Assembly (NCBI RefSeq): GCF_902806985.1
Contig: NZ_CADCXY010000002.1
Location: 248,001 to 312,000 of the forward strand
From: Pseudidiomarina piscicola
Lineage (GTDB): Bacteria; Pseudomonadota; Gammaproteobacteria; Enterobacterales; Alteromonadaceae
Length of the DNA stretch: 64,000 nt
Direction: 5' to 3'
How positions within the stretch are numbered: position 1 is the first letter of the stretch; every line of letters starts with the position of its first letter. Both the position numbers and the translations under genes were made by a program. Below are positions 36,354-45,300 of the stretch, piece after piece. The notes under the pieces were generated by a model that did not search any database, was not told the DNA's origin, and saw only the letters and a program-made list of their open reading frames with translations.

Positions 36354-38516
36354 TTAGATTTCGCTTAAGCTCTTAATACCCATGTTGTACAAGGTAAAGC
36401 CGTAGATGTCAGCATACTGCTCAATCGTCTTCGAGACAGGTGTGCCTGCGCCGTGACCGGCATTGGTTTCGATACGAATCAGCTGTGGGTTAGGGCCCGT
36501 ATTTTTCGATTGCAACTCGGCTGCAAACTTAAATGAATGCGCTGGAACCACACGGTCATCGTGATCACCGGTAGTGATCAATGTCGCTGGGTAACTTTCG
36601 TCTTCTTCGACGTTATGAACCGGCGAATAACCATAGAGATAGGCAAACATTTCTTCGCTGTCTTCAGCTGTACCATAGTCATACGCCCAGCCTGCGCCAG
36701 CGGTAAAGGTGTGGTAACGCAGCATATCGAGAACGCCAACGGCTGGTAGTGCGACTTGCATCAAATCTGGACGTTGGGTCATCACTGCGCCCACCAATAG
36801 GCCGCCGTTCGAACCGCCACGTACCGCTAAGCGCTCACTCGAGGTGTAACCTTCACTGATCAGGTATTCACCTGCAGCAATGAAGTCATCAAATACATTC
36901 TGCTTCTGCGTCTTAGTGCCAGCATCATGCCATGCTTTCCCGTATTCACCGCCGCCACGTAGGTTTGGCACGGCGTAAACGCCACCCATTTCAAGCCATA
37001 AGGCATTCGTTATGCTGAACGATGGCGTTAGGCTCACATTAAAGCCGCCATAGCCGTACAACATGGTTGGGTTGCTACCGTCGAGCTCTAAGCCCTTCTT
37101 GTGGGTGATGATCATTGGCACTTTGGTACCATCTTTTGAGGTATAAAAGACCTGCTTCGACTCATAGTCATCACTATTGAAGTCCGCTTTAGATTTTTCA
37201 TACACCACCGACTCACCAGTCTCAGGCTTATAGCTGTAAATAGTGCCTGGCGTATTGTAGTTGGTGAAGGTGTAATAGATTTCCTCGGCTTCGTCTTTAC
37301 CGCCAAAGCTGCTTACGCTGCCAACGCCTGGTAACTGCACATCGCGTACCTTGCTACCGTCATAAGCGTATTGCTCAACTTTCGCAATCGCATCGACCAT
37401 GTACTCGGCAAAGATATACCCTGCGCCGGTTGCAACACTCAATACGTTCTCTGTTTCCGGAATGAAGTCCTGCCAGTTGTCAGCTTGAGGAGCACTCGCA
37501 TCGACCGTCACCACGCGCTTGTTGGGCGCTTCAAAGTCGGTGACGAGATAAAGCTCAGAACCTTTATTGTCGAGCACATAGGTATCAGCGTCGGTATGGC
37601 CTTGAATCGTCACCAATTCGCTGTCTGGGGCACTCAGGTCTTTTAAAAATAACTTATTGCCTGAGGTTGAGACCGAAGCACTAATAAACAGATAGTTGTC
37701 GTCTTCAGACACTTGTCCGCCTACATAACGGTGTTTCTCCGCGTCAGTTCCACCGAATACGACAGGGTCAGAGGCTTGGTCTGTTCCTAGCTCGTGGTAA
37801 TAGAGCTTATGCTGGTCTGTTTTCGCTGATAACTCACTACCATCCGGCTTATCGTAGCTTGAGTAGTAGAAGCCTTCATTGCCGTACCAAGAGATACCGC
37901 TAAATTTAACATCCACTAGTTCTGCTTCGAGCTGCTCTTTGGTTTCAACATCAATCACGATGATTTTGCGCCAGTCACTTCCGCCTTCGGAAATAGCATA
38001 AGCGGCAATTGAGCCGTCTTTTGAGAAGCTCAGACTCGCCAACGAGGTCGTGCCATCTTCGCTAAAGGTGTTCGGATCAAGAAATACCTCGGTGTTGCCT
38101 TCGGCATCGGTCCGATAAACCACATATTGGTTTTGCAGGCCGTCGTTTTTGTAGAAGTAGGTGTAGTCACCTTCTGTGAACGGCGCACTTACCTTTTCAT
38201 AGTTCCACATTGCGCTAAGGCGTTGTTCGATTTCTTCGCGATAAGGAACTTGCTCGAGGTAACTGAAGGTCACCTCGTTTTGTGCTTCAACCCAAGCTTC
38301 CGTATCGGCACTGCGGTCATCTTCTAACCAGCGGTACGGGTCGGCCACCTTGGTGCCAAAATAGTCTTCGGTGACATTGCCACGAAACGTTGTCGGGTAG
38401 GTGATTTGCGTATTCACTGTTGTTGTTTTTGCTGCCACTTCGTTAGTACTCGATTCTTGTTGTGGTGAGCAAGCTGCCAGTACAGCTACGCTCAACACAG
38501 GTATCCATTGCTTCAT
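36354..38516 (-). CDS. Prolyl oligopeptidase (S9A), lipoprotein form
   Basis: This 720-residue peptidase has a lipoprotein signal ([11 protein letters not shown]). The [28 protein letters not shown] start of the mature part is the classic prolyl oligopeptidase opening. A seven-bladed propeller follows, then the hydrolase domain. The triad is S569 in GGSNGG, the Asp in [13 protein letters not shown] and H688 in NAGHGAG. It cleaves short peptides after proline in the periplasm. The GST gene lies 24 bases upstream on the same strand, so the two may be co-transcribed. Confidence 0.94.
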   Translation of the reverse strand: MKQWIPVLSVAVLAACSPQQESSTNEVAAKTTTVNTQITYPTTFRGNVTEDYFGTKVADPYRWLEDDRSADTEAWVEAQNEVTFSYLEQVPYREEIEQRLSAMWNYEKVSAPFTEGDYTYFYKNDGLQNQYVVYRTDAEGNTEVFLDPNTFSEDGTTSLASLSFSKDGSIAAYAISEGGSDWRKIIVIDVETKEQLEAELVDVKFSGISWYGNEGFYYSSYDKPDGSELSAKTDQHKLYYHELGTDQASDPVVFGGTDAEKHRYVGGQVSEDDNYLFISASVSTSGNKLFLKDLSAPDSELVTIQGHTDADTYVLDNKGSELYLVTDFEAPNKRVVTVDASAPQADNWQDFIPETENVLSVATGAGYIFAEYMVDAIAKVEQYAYDGSKVRDVQLPGVGSVSSFGGKDEAEEIYYTFTNYNTPGTIYSYKPETGESVVYEKSKADFNSDDYESKQVFYTSKDGTKVPMIITHKKGLELDGSNPTMLYGYGGFNVSLTPSFSITNALWLEMGGVYAVPNLRGGGEYGKAWHDAGTKTQKQNVFDDFIAAGEYLISEGYTSSERLAVRGGSNGGLLVGAVMTQRPDLMQVALPAVGVLDMLRYHTFTAGAGWAYDYGTAEDSEEMFAYLYGYSPVHNVEEDESYPATLITTGDHDDRVVPAHSFKFAAELQSKNTGPNPQLIRIETNAGHGAGTPVSKTIEQYADIYGFTLYNMGIKSLSEI

Positions 38517-38540
38517 AAGAGTGCTCCGTAAAACAAGTCA

Positions 38541-39101
38541 TTAAGTTAGCGCGGGATGCGTATTTGCAAACCAGGCCTGTTGGTTCATTGCCGCTAAAAA
38601 GCCTTGCAGTTGCGGCCACTGCTGTACATCTAAGCGTTCGCGAAACTGAGCCCAGCTCAAAAAGCAGGCAAGACGCAAGTGCGCATCGTTCTCAACCTCG
38701 GTTTCAGGCCAAGTGATTTGATTAAGCTCAGACAAAATAGCTTCAACCCGCGACTGTTGTCGCTGCAGGTAGGAAACATCGGCAGCGGTTATACCATCTC
38801 GTTCGAGCAGAAATAAATTCACAGTGGTATCTAATGCGGTGTTAACCATGCAATATAAGTCGAACTGCTCAGGCGTCGCGCAAAATGACTGTCCGGCCGA
38901 ATTGCGAAGATAACGTAAAATCGACGACGAATCGTGTAGTTTTAAGTCATTATCACTAAAGAAAGGAACACGCATTGCCGGCGATTGCTGGGCACTTTGG
39001 GTGTAATCCGTGGAAACGAATTCAAATTGTCGCTGTTGCTGCGCCAACACAATTCGACAATGGCGCACAAACGGCGAGGTATAGCTGCCAAATAATTTCA
39101 T
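38541..39101 (-). CDS. Glutathione S-transferase family protein
   Basis: This 186-residue protein has the N-terminal thioredoxin-like domain with SYTSPFVRHCRIVLA, MRVPFFSDND (cis-Pro) and the DSSSILRYL glutathione-binding loop. The C-terminal helical part is short. It is shorter than most GSTs, so it may be a divergent YfcF/YibF-like member. Substrate is unknown. It is probably co-transcribed with the prolyl oligopeptidase gene and is divergent from the DUF502 gene across 51 bases. Confidence 0.82.
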   Translation of the reverse strand: MKLFGSYTSPFVRHCRIVLAQQQRQFEFVSTDYTQSAQQSPAMRVPFFSDNDLKLHDSSSILRYLRNSAGQSFCATPEQFDLYCMVNTALDTTVNLFLLERDGITAADVSYLQRQQSRVEAILSELNQITWPETEVENDAHLRLACFLSWAQFRERLDVQQWPQLQGFLAAMNQQAWFANTHPALT

Positions 39102-39152
39102 CTTCGATCCTGAAACAGATAAGCTAGAACAAAGTCACAAGAGAGTAGCATA

Positions 39153-39761
39153 ATGAAAAACGCCATACAGTATTTACTTAAAGGCCTCGCCATCTTGTTA
39201 CCGATTATCGTCACCATTGCTTTGGTACGATGGTTTTTGGTGACCATTGAAGCTTGGCTGAGCCCCATTTGGATAGCCGCCTTAGGCGAAAAATATTATT
39301 TCCCCGGTCTGGCCTTCGTCAGCTTTTTAGCCATTGCACTGCTGATTGGTTTCAGTTCACGGTGGCGCTTCGTCAATAAACTATGGCGGCTGCCAGGTGA
39401 AATCATTAACAAAATGCCGCTGCTTAATAGCCTGTACGGCACCGTCAACGACGTATTTGAAATGATGTCCGGCAAAAACTTTGCGAAGGAATCGGTGGTC
39501 ATGGTTACCATGCCTGGGGGTGATTTAAAGCTCATCGGCATCATCACCAAAAAAAGTGGCGAAAGCGGTGACCGGCTATCGGAATGCTTAGACGATGACC
39601 ACGTCGCAGTGTTTTTGCCAATGAGTTACAATGTTGGCGGCTACATGGTTATGGTACCTCGTAGCTGCATTGAGCACCTCGATATGAGCCCAGCTGACGC
39701 CCTGCAATTAACGATTAGTGGTGGGCTTGGGAAGAAAAGTTCGAACGCCAAGGAGTCGTAA
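39153..39761 (+). CDS. DUF502 family membrane protein
   Basis: This 202-residue protein has two N-terminal membrane helices (about 8-30 and 50-70) and a conserved cytoplasmic domain. LPGEIINKMPLLNSLYGTVNDV, MVTMPGGDLKLIGIITKK and VPRSCIEHLDMSPADALQLTISGG are hallmarks of DUF502. The function is not established. Its stop directly precedes the ATG of the carboxylesterase gene, so the two form an operon. Confidence 0.9.
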   Translation: MKNAIQYLLKGLAILLPIIVTIALVRWFLVTIEAWLSPIWIAALGEKYYFPGLAFVSFLAIALLIGFSSRWRFVNKLWRLPGEIINKMPLLNSLYGTVNDVFEMMSGKNFAKESVVMVTMPGGDLKLIGIITKKSGESGDRLSECLDDDHVAVFLPMSYNVGGYMVMVPRSCIEHLDMSPADALQLTISGGLGKKSSNAKES

Positions 39762-40421
39762 ATGGCCGATTTAGAATGTCTTGAAATTGAACCCTCAGAG
39801 TCTGCCAACCGAAGCGTTATTTGGCTGCATGGACTGGGCGCTGACGGGAATGATTTCGCGCCTATAGTGCCTCATTTAAAAGCGCCAGCAGGTGCACATA
39901 TTCGCTTTGTGTTTCCCCACGCACCGGCGATACCCGTCACCATTAACGGTGGTGTGCAAATGCCAGCGTGGTACGATATTTTGTCAATGTCGATTGAGCG
40001 CCAAGTCGATACTGAGCAATTGCGGGCCTCAGCACAAGCAGTAGTGGCTCTCATCGAGCGGGAAGTAGAACGGGGAGTGAAACCTGAGCACATCGTTATT
40101 GCAGGCTTTTCGCAAGGTGGCGCGGTGGCTTATGAAGCTGCGCTTGGTTACAGCAAACCGCTTGCCGGCCTGCTAGCCCTTTCAACCTATTTGGCTGGTC
40201 ATGAAAGTATTCAGCTAGAAGCAGCGAACCAAAACCTACCAATTTTGATTCAGCATGGCACTCAAGATCCAGTCGTTCCGGAGTCGCTTGGTCAGCATGC
40301 CTACCAATGGCTTACCAATAAAGGCTACGCGGCTACTTACCAAAGCTTTGCCATGCAGCATCAAGTATGTCAGGAGCAAATTGTAGCCATCAATAAATGG
40401 CTACAAACAGTGCTAGCTTAA
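39762..40421 (+). CDS. Phospholipase/carboxylesterase family hydrolase
   Basis: This is a 219-residue alpha/beta hydrolase of the PF02230 family (EstB/YpfH/acyl-protein-thioesterase-like). WLHGLGADGNDF forms the oxyanion region. The nucleophile is in GFSQGGAVAYE, the Asp in QHGTQDPVVP and the His in MQHQVCQEQI. There is no signal peptide, so it is cytoplasmic. It probably hydrolyses short acyl or carboxyl esters. It is coupled to the DUF502 gene, and its stop lies inside the end of convergent purK (9-base overlap). Confidence 0.93.
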   Translation: MADLECLEIEPSESANRSVIWLHGLGADGNDFAPIVPHLKAPAGAHIRFVFPHAPAIPVTINGGVQMPAWYDILSMSIERQVDTEQLRASAQAVVALIEREVERGVKPEHIVIAGFSQGGAVAYEAALGYSKPLAGLLALSTYLAGHESIQLEAANQNLPILIQHGTQDPVVPESLGQHAYQWLTNKGYAATYQSFAMQHQVCQEQIVAINKWLQTVLA

Positions 40422-41498
40422 CACCTGTAACTTACTCGCCCATTGCTCAACCCAGGTTAGGGCCGTGTCTTGATTCGCCGTGCGAATGTTGACATGGCCA
40501 ACTTTGCGCCCCGGGCGTGGCTCTTTATTGTACCAATGACATTGCGCATCTTTATGGTGCCAAAGGCCTACTGGAATTCGTTTCGCACCGATCACATTCA
40601 ACATCAGCGTCGGCTCGATTCGAAGCTCTGGAAACGGCATTCCTGTCAACGCTCGCATGTGCAAGTCAAACTGGCTACAGTTGGCACCACTCATGCTCCA
40701 GTGGCCCGAATTGTGAACGCGTGGCGCAACTTCATTGACCAACAGCTTGGCCGCGGCACCTTCGCCTACCACGAAGAATTCAATGGCAAAAACACCGACG
40801 TAGTTAAGCGCATCTGTCAGTCGATGAAATGCATCTTCGGCCTGTTGCTGCAAAGCCGCAGGGATCTCGTCTATGCCGGCTAAGCTATAACTTAAAATAC
40901 CGTCGGTATGCACGTTGGTGATCAACGGATAGCAGCACACGCTGCCATCTTTGCCGCGAGCCCCTACAATGGAGACTTCTTTCTCAAACGGAATTAAATG
41001 CTCGACAATGCCAGGTTCATTTCCGGCTGCAGCAACACAGGCGGCACGGTCGTCGCCGGCGCGAAAACGCCACTGCCCCTTACCATCATAGCCACCACGC
41101 GCAGCTTTCAACACCAAGGGTTCGCTCGCCTTGCTCAACAACTTGTCGAGTTCAGCCGCTGTGCTATAACTTTGCCATGGTGATGTTGCTACCCGGCAGT
41201 CATCAAATAATTTTTTCTCGGCACGGCGGTCTGTCAGACTTTTGATACGCGCGGGGTCCATTAAGAATTTGCCATCTGCCGCGGCGATAACATCCGCGGG
41301 AATCGCTTCATGTTCCCAACTGACCACATCAGCCCACTCGATCGCCTCCGCCAGCGACCAAGTAAGACTCACTTGTGCCGAAAGCGGCTTCACTTCATGG
41401 CTGCGCGTACTGTAAAGCAAACACTCATGGCCATGGCTGATACCACTGGCACCAAGCATTTGGCCTAATTGCCCGTCTCCGACAAACAACACTTTCAT
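40413..41498 (-). CDS. purK: 5-(carboxyamino)imidazole ribonucleotide synthase
   Basis: This 361-residue ATP-grasp enzyme uses ATP and bicarbonate to convert AIR to N5-CAIR in purine synthesis. [12 protein letters not shown] is the N-terminal start. The ATP-grasp core has [16 protein letters not shown], and metal ligands lie in the [13 protein letters not shown] segment. The sequence is complete and of normal length. The ATG overlaps the purE stop by 4 bases, so PurE and PurK are made together, as usual. Confidence 0.97.
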   Translation of the reverse strand: MKVLFVGDGQLGQMLGASGISHGHECLLYSTRSHEVKPLSAQVSLTWSLAEAIEWADVVSWEHEAIPADVIAAADGKFLMDPARIKSLTDRRAEKKLFDDCRVATSPWQSYSTAAELDKLLSKASEPLVLKAARGGYDGKGQWRFRAGDDRAACVAAAGNEPGIVEHLIPFEKEVSIVGARGKDGSVCCYPLITNVHTDGILSYSLAGIDEIPAALQQQAEDAFHRLTDALNYVGVFAIEFFVVGEGAAAKLLVNEVAPRVHNSGHWSMSGANCSQFDLHMRALTGMPFPELRIEPTLMLNVIGAKRIPVGLWHHKDAQCHWYNKEPRPGRKVGHVNIRTANQDTALTWVEQWASKLQVLS

Positions 41499-41989
41499 GC
41501 GTCAGGTAGCTCCAATTTTGGACCATTCATCACTTTTTCACGTTGTGCAGTACGGAACGCATGTACCCGCTGACGTACCGCAGCATCGGTCGTGCCAAGA
41601 ATTTGTGCCGCCAACAAGCCGGCATTAGCTGCCCCAGCTTGCCCGACAGCTAAAGTGCCAACCGCAACGCCTTTCGGCATTTGCACGATCGATAACAAGC
41701 TATCAAGACCTTTAAGTTGTTTACTCGGCACAGGCACGCCTAGCACCGGAATCGCCGTGTAAGCAGCGAGCATGCCAGGTAGATGTGCTGCGCCACCAGC
41801 GCCTGCAATAACGACCGGTACACCGTCTTGTTCGGCTTGTTCCATCGACGATTTTAGTAAATCAGGGGTACGATGGGCTGATACAACCTCAGCACGCCAC
41901 TCAACACCAAGATCTTTCAACATTTGCGCGGCGTGTTGCATGACGGGCCAATCTGATTGCGAGCCCATTAGAATGAGTACGGGTGCCAT
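41495..41989 (-). CDS. purE: N5-carboxyaminoimidazole ribonucleotide mutase
   Basis: This 164-residue class I PurE converts N5-CAIR to [19 protein letters not shown] and SAHRTPD form the substrate pocket with the catalytic His, and [13 protein letters not shown] is also conserved. The ATG at 41989 has AAGGAG six bases before it. That ribosome-binding site lies inside a perfect 8-base hairpin. Downstream purK overlaps by 4 bases. The upstream gene on the same strand is a degenerate GGDEF protein 57 bases away. Confidence 0.97.
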   Translation of the reverse strand: MAPVLILMGSQSDWPVMQHAAQMLKDLGVEWRAEVVSAHRTPDLLKSSMEQAEQDGVPVVIAGAGGAAHLPGMLAAYTAIPVLGVPVPSKQLKGLDSLLSIVQMPKGVAVGTLAVGQAGAANAGLLAAQILGTTDAAVRQRVHAFRTAQREKVMNGPKLELPDA

Positions 41990-41994
41990 GAGCT

Positions 41995-42013
41995 GCTCCT
42001 TTTTGAAAGGAGC
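41995..42013 (-). promoter_or_regulatory. Hairpin enclosing the purE ribosome-binding site
   Basis: On the minus strand GCTCCTTT, loop CAA and AAAGGAGC form a perfect 8-base stem. The right arm carries AAGGAG, the Shine-Dalgarno sequence of purE, ending a few bases before its ATG. If the stem forms in the mRNA, it would hide the ribosome-binding site and could make purE translation conditional. It could alternatively be read as an upstream terminator, but no T-run follows. Confidence 0.65.
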
Positions 42014-42046
42014 GAATTGTAGCTAGGTGAACCGCTTGGTGCAAAT

Positions 42047-43060
42047 TTATTGTGCGAGTTTTAGCCGGTTACGCCCTTGGCTTTTCGCTTGATACAATGC
42101 TGAATCTGCTGCCCCTAACCATTCGCCCCAATGATGCCCCGGCTTAAATTCAGCCAAACCACCACTTGCTGTCACTGTGACCGTCAATGATTTGACTGCG
42201 AATGGATCGTGGCGAATACGATCAAGCATCGCCGTAGCAAGCTCTGCGGCATCTTTACCAGTCGTATTCGGGAAAATCACCACGAACTCTGCGCCGTTTG
42301 AACGGATCACCGTATCGGTCGCTCGCGCCACACTGCGAATTCGCTTCGCAGCCTCTTCCAACACTTTGTCGCCAAATAGGTAACCATAGCGATCGTTGAC
42401 CGTTTGAAACGAGTCCATATCTATCTGCACTAACGAGACCGGCTGCTTCGCTCGCTCTGCTTTAGTGAGCGCCTGTTGCGCCATTTCACTTAAATATTCA
42501 CGCTTAATACAACCCGTTAACGAATCTGTTGCAGCAGCGGAAAAGAGCCTGCGTTGCATACTCGCCATCATAATTAGGAAAGCGGCGCCAACACCAATAA
42601 GTACCAGCATAGAGATGGCGACTCGCCAAGCATAATCAAAAGGAAGAACCTGGTATATCACGGCGGCGAAAAGTGCATAGATCAACATAATCACCAGCAC
42701 AAATATGGTTTTATCGAACATGAAAAAAACCATCGCCAAAATTGGGTACATCCAGTACACACCTAGAATTCCAGCAGACTTCATCGACACACTGACCAAG
42801 GTTCCAAGACAACAAATGACAAGAAAGTTGATCCATTGCGGTGCCAGTTCATTGCGATAAAGATACCCAATCAGCGCAAAACCAAGCGCCACACACAGTA
42901 ATGCAGCCGCAGCGGCCCAGTTCGATTGCGCAGCGGTGTAAATTGCAGTACCGGCAATCACGACGCCAGAACCAAAATAGATGGCTCGCATGGCAAGCAG
43001 TCTGAAATGCTGCCATAAGTCGAATGACCCCGATACTTGGCTTGCGGAAAATTGATTCAT
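42047..43060 (-). CDS. Degenerate GGDEF-domain membrane protein
   Basis: This 337-residue paralogue of the next gene has about six membrane helices (residues 20-180) including LGVYWMYPILAMVFFMF, followed by a GGDEF fold. The active site is broken: NGAEF replaces GGEEF, FQ replaces FK in DMDSFQTVND, and GY replaces GH in RYGYLFGD. The I-site RATD, five residues before the A-site, is kept. It is therefore probably not a cyclase but a c-di-GMP binder or partner of its intact neighbour. It lies 86 bases downstream of that paralogue and 57 bases before purE on the same strand. Confidence 0.85.
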   Translation of the reverse strand: MNQFSASQVSGSFDLWQHFRLLAMRAIYFGSGVVIAGTAIYTAAQSNWAAAAALLCVALGFALIGYLYRNELAPQWINFLVICCLGTLVSVSMKSAGILGVYWMYPILAMVFFMFDKTIFVLVIMLIYALFAAVIYQVLPFDYAWRVAISMLVLIGVGAAFLIMMASMQRRLFSAAATDSLTGCIKREYLSEMAQQALTKAERAKQPVSLVQIDMDSFQTVNDRYGYLFGDKVLEEAAKRIRSVARATDTVIRSNGAEFVVIFPNTTGKDAAELATAMLDRIRHDPFAVKSLTVTVTASGGLAEFKPGHHWGEWLGAADSALYQAKSQGRNRLKLAQ

Positions 43061-43146
43061 GGCTTTACCTTATGCAACTTATTCTTGCAGTTTTTCTATC
43101 GTCTAACTTGTGGAGCGATGCTCGTTTCAGCCGGCGTATGGGCATC

Positions 43147-44169
43147 TCACTGTGCAACTTCCACACGGTTGCGACCGTTTTGTTTAGCGGCTAATAAAGC
43201 ATTGTCGGCGGCGCTTAACCACTCTGGCCAAGTCTGTTCCTCTAATAACTGAGCGACCCCTAACGAGATGGTAATATCTGTTTTTGCATCTTTACCATTG
43301 AACGAATGCTCAGCAATTAGCGCGCGTAACTTCTGCGCAACAGCGTGTGCGTCAGTTGCCGTGGTTTCTGGCAACACAACCAGAAACTCCTCGCCGCCTA
43401 CGCGGAATAATTGATCACTTTGTCGTAAAACACTTTGTAGCCTTTCTGCAACTTGTTTAAGAATTTGATCACCAAACAAGTGGCCAAAAGTATCGTTTAT
43501 TTTCTTGAAGTGGTCTAAATCAGCCATGATGACCGTTGCCGGGCGCTTATATCGTCGAAAACGATGCAGCGCGTCTTCAAGTACAGCCGTCACTAAGTGT
43601 CGGTTTTGTAAACCTGTCAGGGTGTCTGTCACCACTAATTTTCGTAAGATCTTTTGTAGTTCGCTGAGGAGCACCACATACACCGAGCCCAGCACACAGA
43701 TAATGCCTAACGTCACCGCAATGCGCCACCCATCGTCGGTCGGCATTACATAAATTGAGGTTATCCCGAAGATCACCGTTAAGCTGCTGGCCGCAATAAT
43801 TCCTAGAACGCCGCTAAATAAGAAGAAGCAAGCGACAAGCAGTGGGTACGTCCAGTACACGCCTAAGGTCTGATTTTCATGAATGGAAATCACGGAAATG
43901 ACTGTGAGCAAACCGATAAACATAACGCGAACGGGGATAGGAATGCGTTGGCCATGATAAAACCACGCCATTGCCGTAAAGAAAATGCCGGCGAATAGAA
44001 TCGCGCCCGCTTGCGCGTAGTTGCCCAAAAGAAATTGAGCGATCGAGAGCACCAGCTCAGTCAGGCCACCGGCCCATAAAATATTGCCTGTCACCTTAAC
44101 TTTAAAGGCTCGCAGTAATTCATCGGCCGAGCCAGTAGCTAGTTTCTTTTGCGGTTGCTTCTGCGGCAT
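43147..44169 (-). CDS. Membrane diguanylate cyclase (GGDEF)
   Basis: This 340-residue protein has about six membrane helices (residues 30-185, containing LGVYWTYPLLVACFFLFSG) and a C-terminal GGDEF domain. DLDHFKKINDTFGHLFGD and GGEEF are intact. An I-site (RQSD) sits five residues before GGEEF. It is thus a predicted active, feedback-inhibited cyclase. The same membrane architecture appears in the degenerate downstream copy, so the pair arose by tandem duplication. A membrane or hydrophobic signal is possible but unknown. Confidence 0.92.
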   Translation of the reverse strand: MPQKQPQKKLATGSADELLRAFKVKVTGNILWAGGLTELVLSIAQFLLGNYAQAGAILFAGIFFTAMAWFYHGQRIPIPVRVMFIGLLTVISVISIHENQTLGVYWTYPLLVACFFLFSGVLGIIAASSLTVIFGITSIYVMPTDDGWRIAVTLGIICVLGSVYVVLLSELQKILRKLVVTDTLTGLQNRHLVTAVLEDALHRFRRYKRPATVIMADLDHFKKINDTFGHLFGDQILKQVAERLQSVLRQSDQLFRVGGEEFLVVLPETTATDAHAVAQKLRALIAEHSFNGKDAKTDITISLGVAQLLEEQTWPEWLSAADNALLAAKQNGRNRVEVAQ

Positions 44170-44279
44170 GCTTATATTCCCAGTCCTTTGGTGTCCAAAC
44201 TATAACCAAGCTATAGGAATAGCAAGCGGTTTACGGCACAATAGTTCAACATTTTAATCATGCATTGAGGCTATCCCTT

Positions 44280-44828
44280 ATGTTGTTAGATGTTGCTAAC
44301 TCCACGCTAGTCATTGTCGACGTCCAGGAAAAACTTGCACCGGTGATTCATCAGCGCGACCAGTTAATCGCACGTATGCGCTGGCTCGGGGAAATCGCTC
44401 ACGAACTCGATGTCTGTACCTTGGTAACAGAGCAGTACCCTAAAGGCCTAGGTATAAGTGTAGACGACTTATCGGCAGTGATCGAAAACGCTCGAGTGGT
44501 GGAAAAGCTGCACTTTAGCGCTTGGCAAGAGCCCATGTTTAAAGACGTCATCACGCAGCAAGGGAAAAAACAGGTCGTTCTGATGGGCATGGAAGCGCAT
44601 GTTTGTATCTTGCAAACTGCCCATGACCTCAAACAAGCCGGATACCACGTTTTCGTGGTCGAGGATGCCGTGGGCTCGCGCCGCGAATCGGATAAGCAAA
44701 CCGCCCTAGCTCGGTTGCGTCAACTCGATATCCACATCGTTTCCAGCGAAATGGTCGCCTATGAATGGCTGCATCAAAGTGGCACCGATACCTTTAGACA
44801 CATCACCAAAAACTGGATTCGTGGCTAA
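44280..44828 (+). CDS. Isochorismatase-like cysteine hydrolase
   Basis: This is a 182-residue member of the YcaC/isochorismatase-like family. The catalytic Asp is in LVIVDVQEKL, the Lys in VVEKLHFSAW and the Cys in MEAHVCILQTA, with the cis-peptide region GMEAH. Substrates in this family include isochorismate, nicotinamide and biuret, and none can be chosen from sequence. The ATG at 44280 follows GAGG with long spacing. A TTG five codons earlier is less likely. It stands alone upstream of the cold shock gene. Confidence 0.88.
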   Translation: MLLDVANSTLVIVDVQEKLAPVIHQRDQLIARMRWLGEIAHELDVCTLVTEQYPKGLGISVDDLSAVIENARVVEKLHFSAWQEPMFKDVITQQGKKQVVLMGMEAHVCILQTAHDLKQAGYHVFVVEDAVGSRRESDKQTALARLRQLDIHIVSSEMVAYEWLHQSGTDTFRHITKNWIRG

Positions 44829-44855
44829 GTTTCAGAGCTAACTGGAAAAGTTGAT

Positions 44856-44883
44856 TTGACAGACACTAATTTAAGCGTATACT
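44856..44883 (+). promoter_or_regulatory. Strong sigma-70 promoter of the cold shock gene
   Basis: A perfect TTGACA (44856-44861) and TATACT (44878-44883) are separated by 16 bases. The start point would be near 44890, giving a leader of about 135 bases before the cold shock ATG. A long leader is usual for cspA-type genes, where it folds differently at low temperature. Confidence 0.65.
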
Positions 44884-45025
44884 CGGGGGCGCTAGAAAAA
44901 TTCGGCTGTCTAATTGTGGCCTGTTACGAAGTCTATTGTTGTACCTCGTTTTGTAAGTCCCAAGTATTACACGTATTTTTATTAGCAAGACCCTAGATTT
45001 TCACATGCACTACGAGGATATCAGC

Positions 45026-45232
45026 ATGTCAACAGTAACTGGTAAAGTAAAATTCTTTAACGAAGCTAAAGGTTTCGGTTTCATCGAGCAAGAACAAGGC
45101 GCAGACGTATTCGTACATTTCAGCGCGATCCAATCAGACGGTTTCAAAACCTTAGCTGAAGGTCAAACTGTTCAGTTTACTATCGCTCAAGGCCCTAAAG
45201 GTCCACAAGCTGAAAACGTTGTACCTATGTAA
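45026..45232 (+). CDS. Cold shock protein, CspA family
   Basis: This 68-residue single-stranded nucleic acid chaperone has one OB fold. RNP1 is KGFGFIE and RNP2 is VFVHFSA. The start [14 protein letters not shown] is typical. The ATG at 45026 has GAGG eight bases before it. It ends in a very strong intrinsic terminator, so it is probably monocistronic and abundant. Cold induction is likely from the long leader but not proven. The exact Csp subtype cannot be set. Confidence 0.95.
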   Translation: MSTVTGKVKFFNEAKGFGFIEQEQGADVFVHFSAIQSDGFKTLAEGQTVQFTIAQGPKGPQAENVVPM

Positions 45233-45270
45233 TTAGTTGCTCAGGCAACGTTTACTAGCTAAACGAATTC

Positions 45271-45300
45271 CAAAAAGCCGCACTTAGTGCGGCTTTTTTT
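45271..45300. terminator. Intrinsic terminator of the cold shock gene
   Basis: GCCGCAC (45277-45283), loop TTA and GTGCGGC (45287-45293) are followed by seven T. Five A precede the stem, so it also works on the minus strand. The TTA loop is the stop codon of the convergent TPR lipoprotein gene. Confidence 0.93.
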
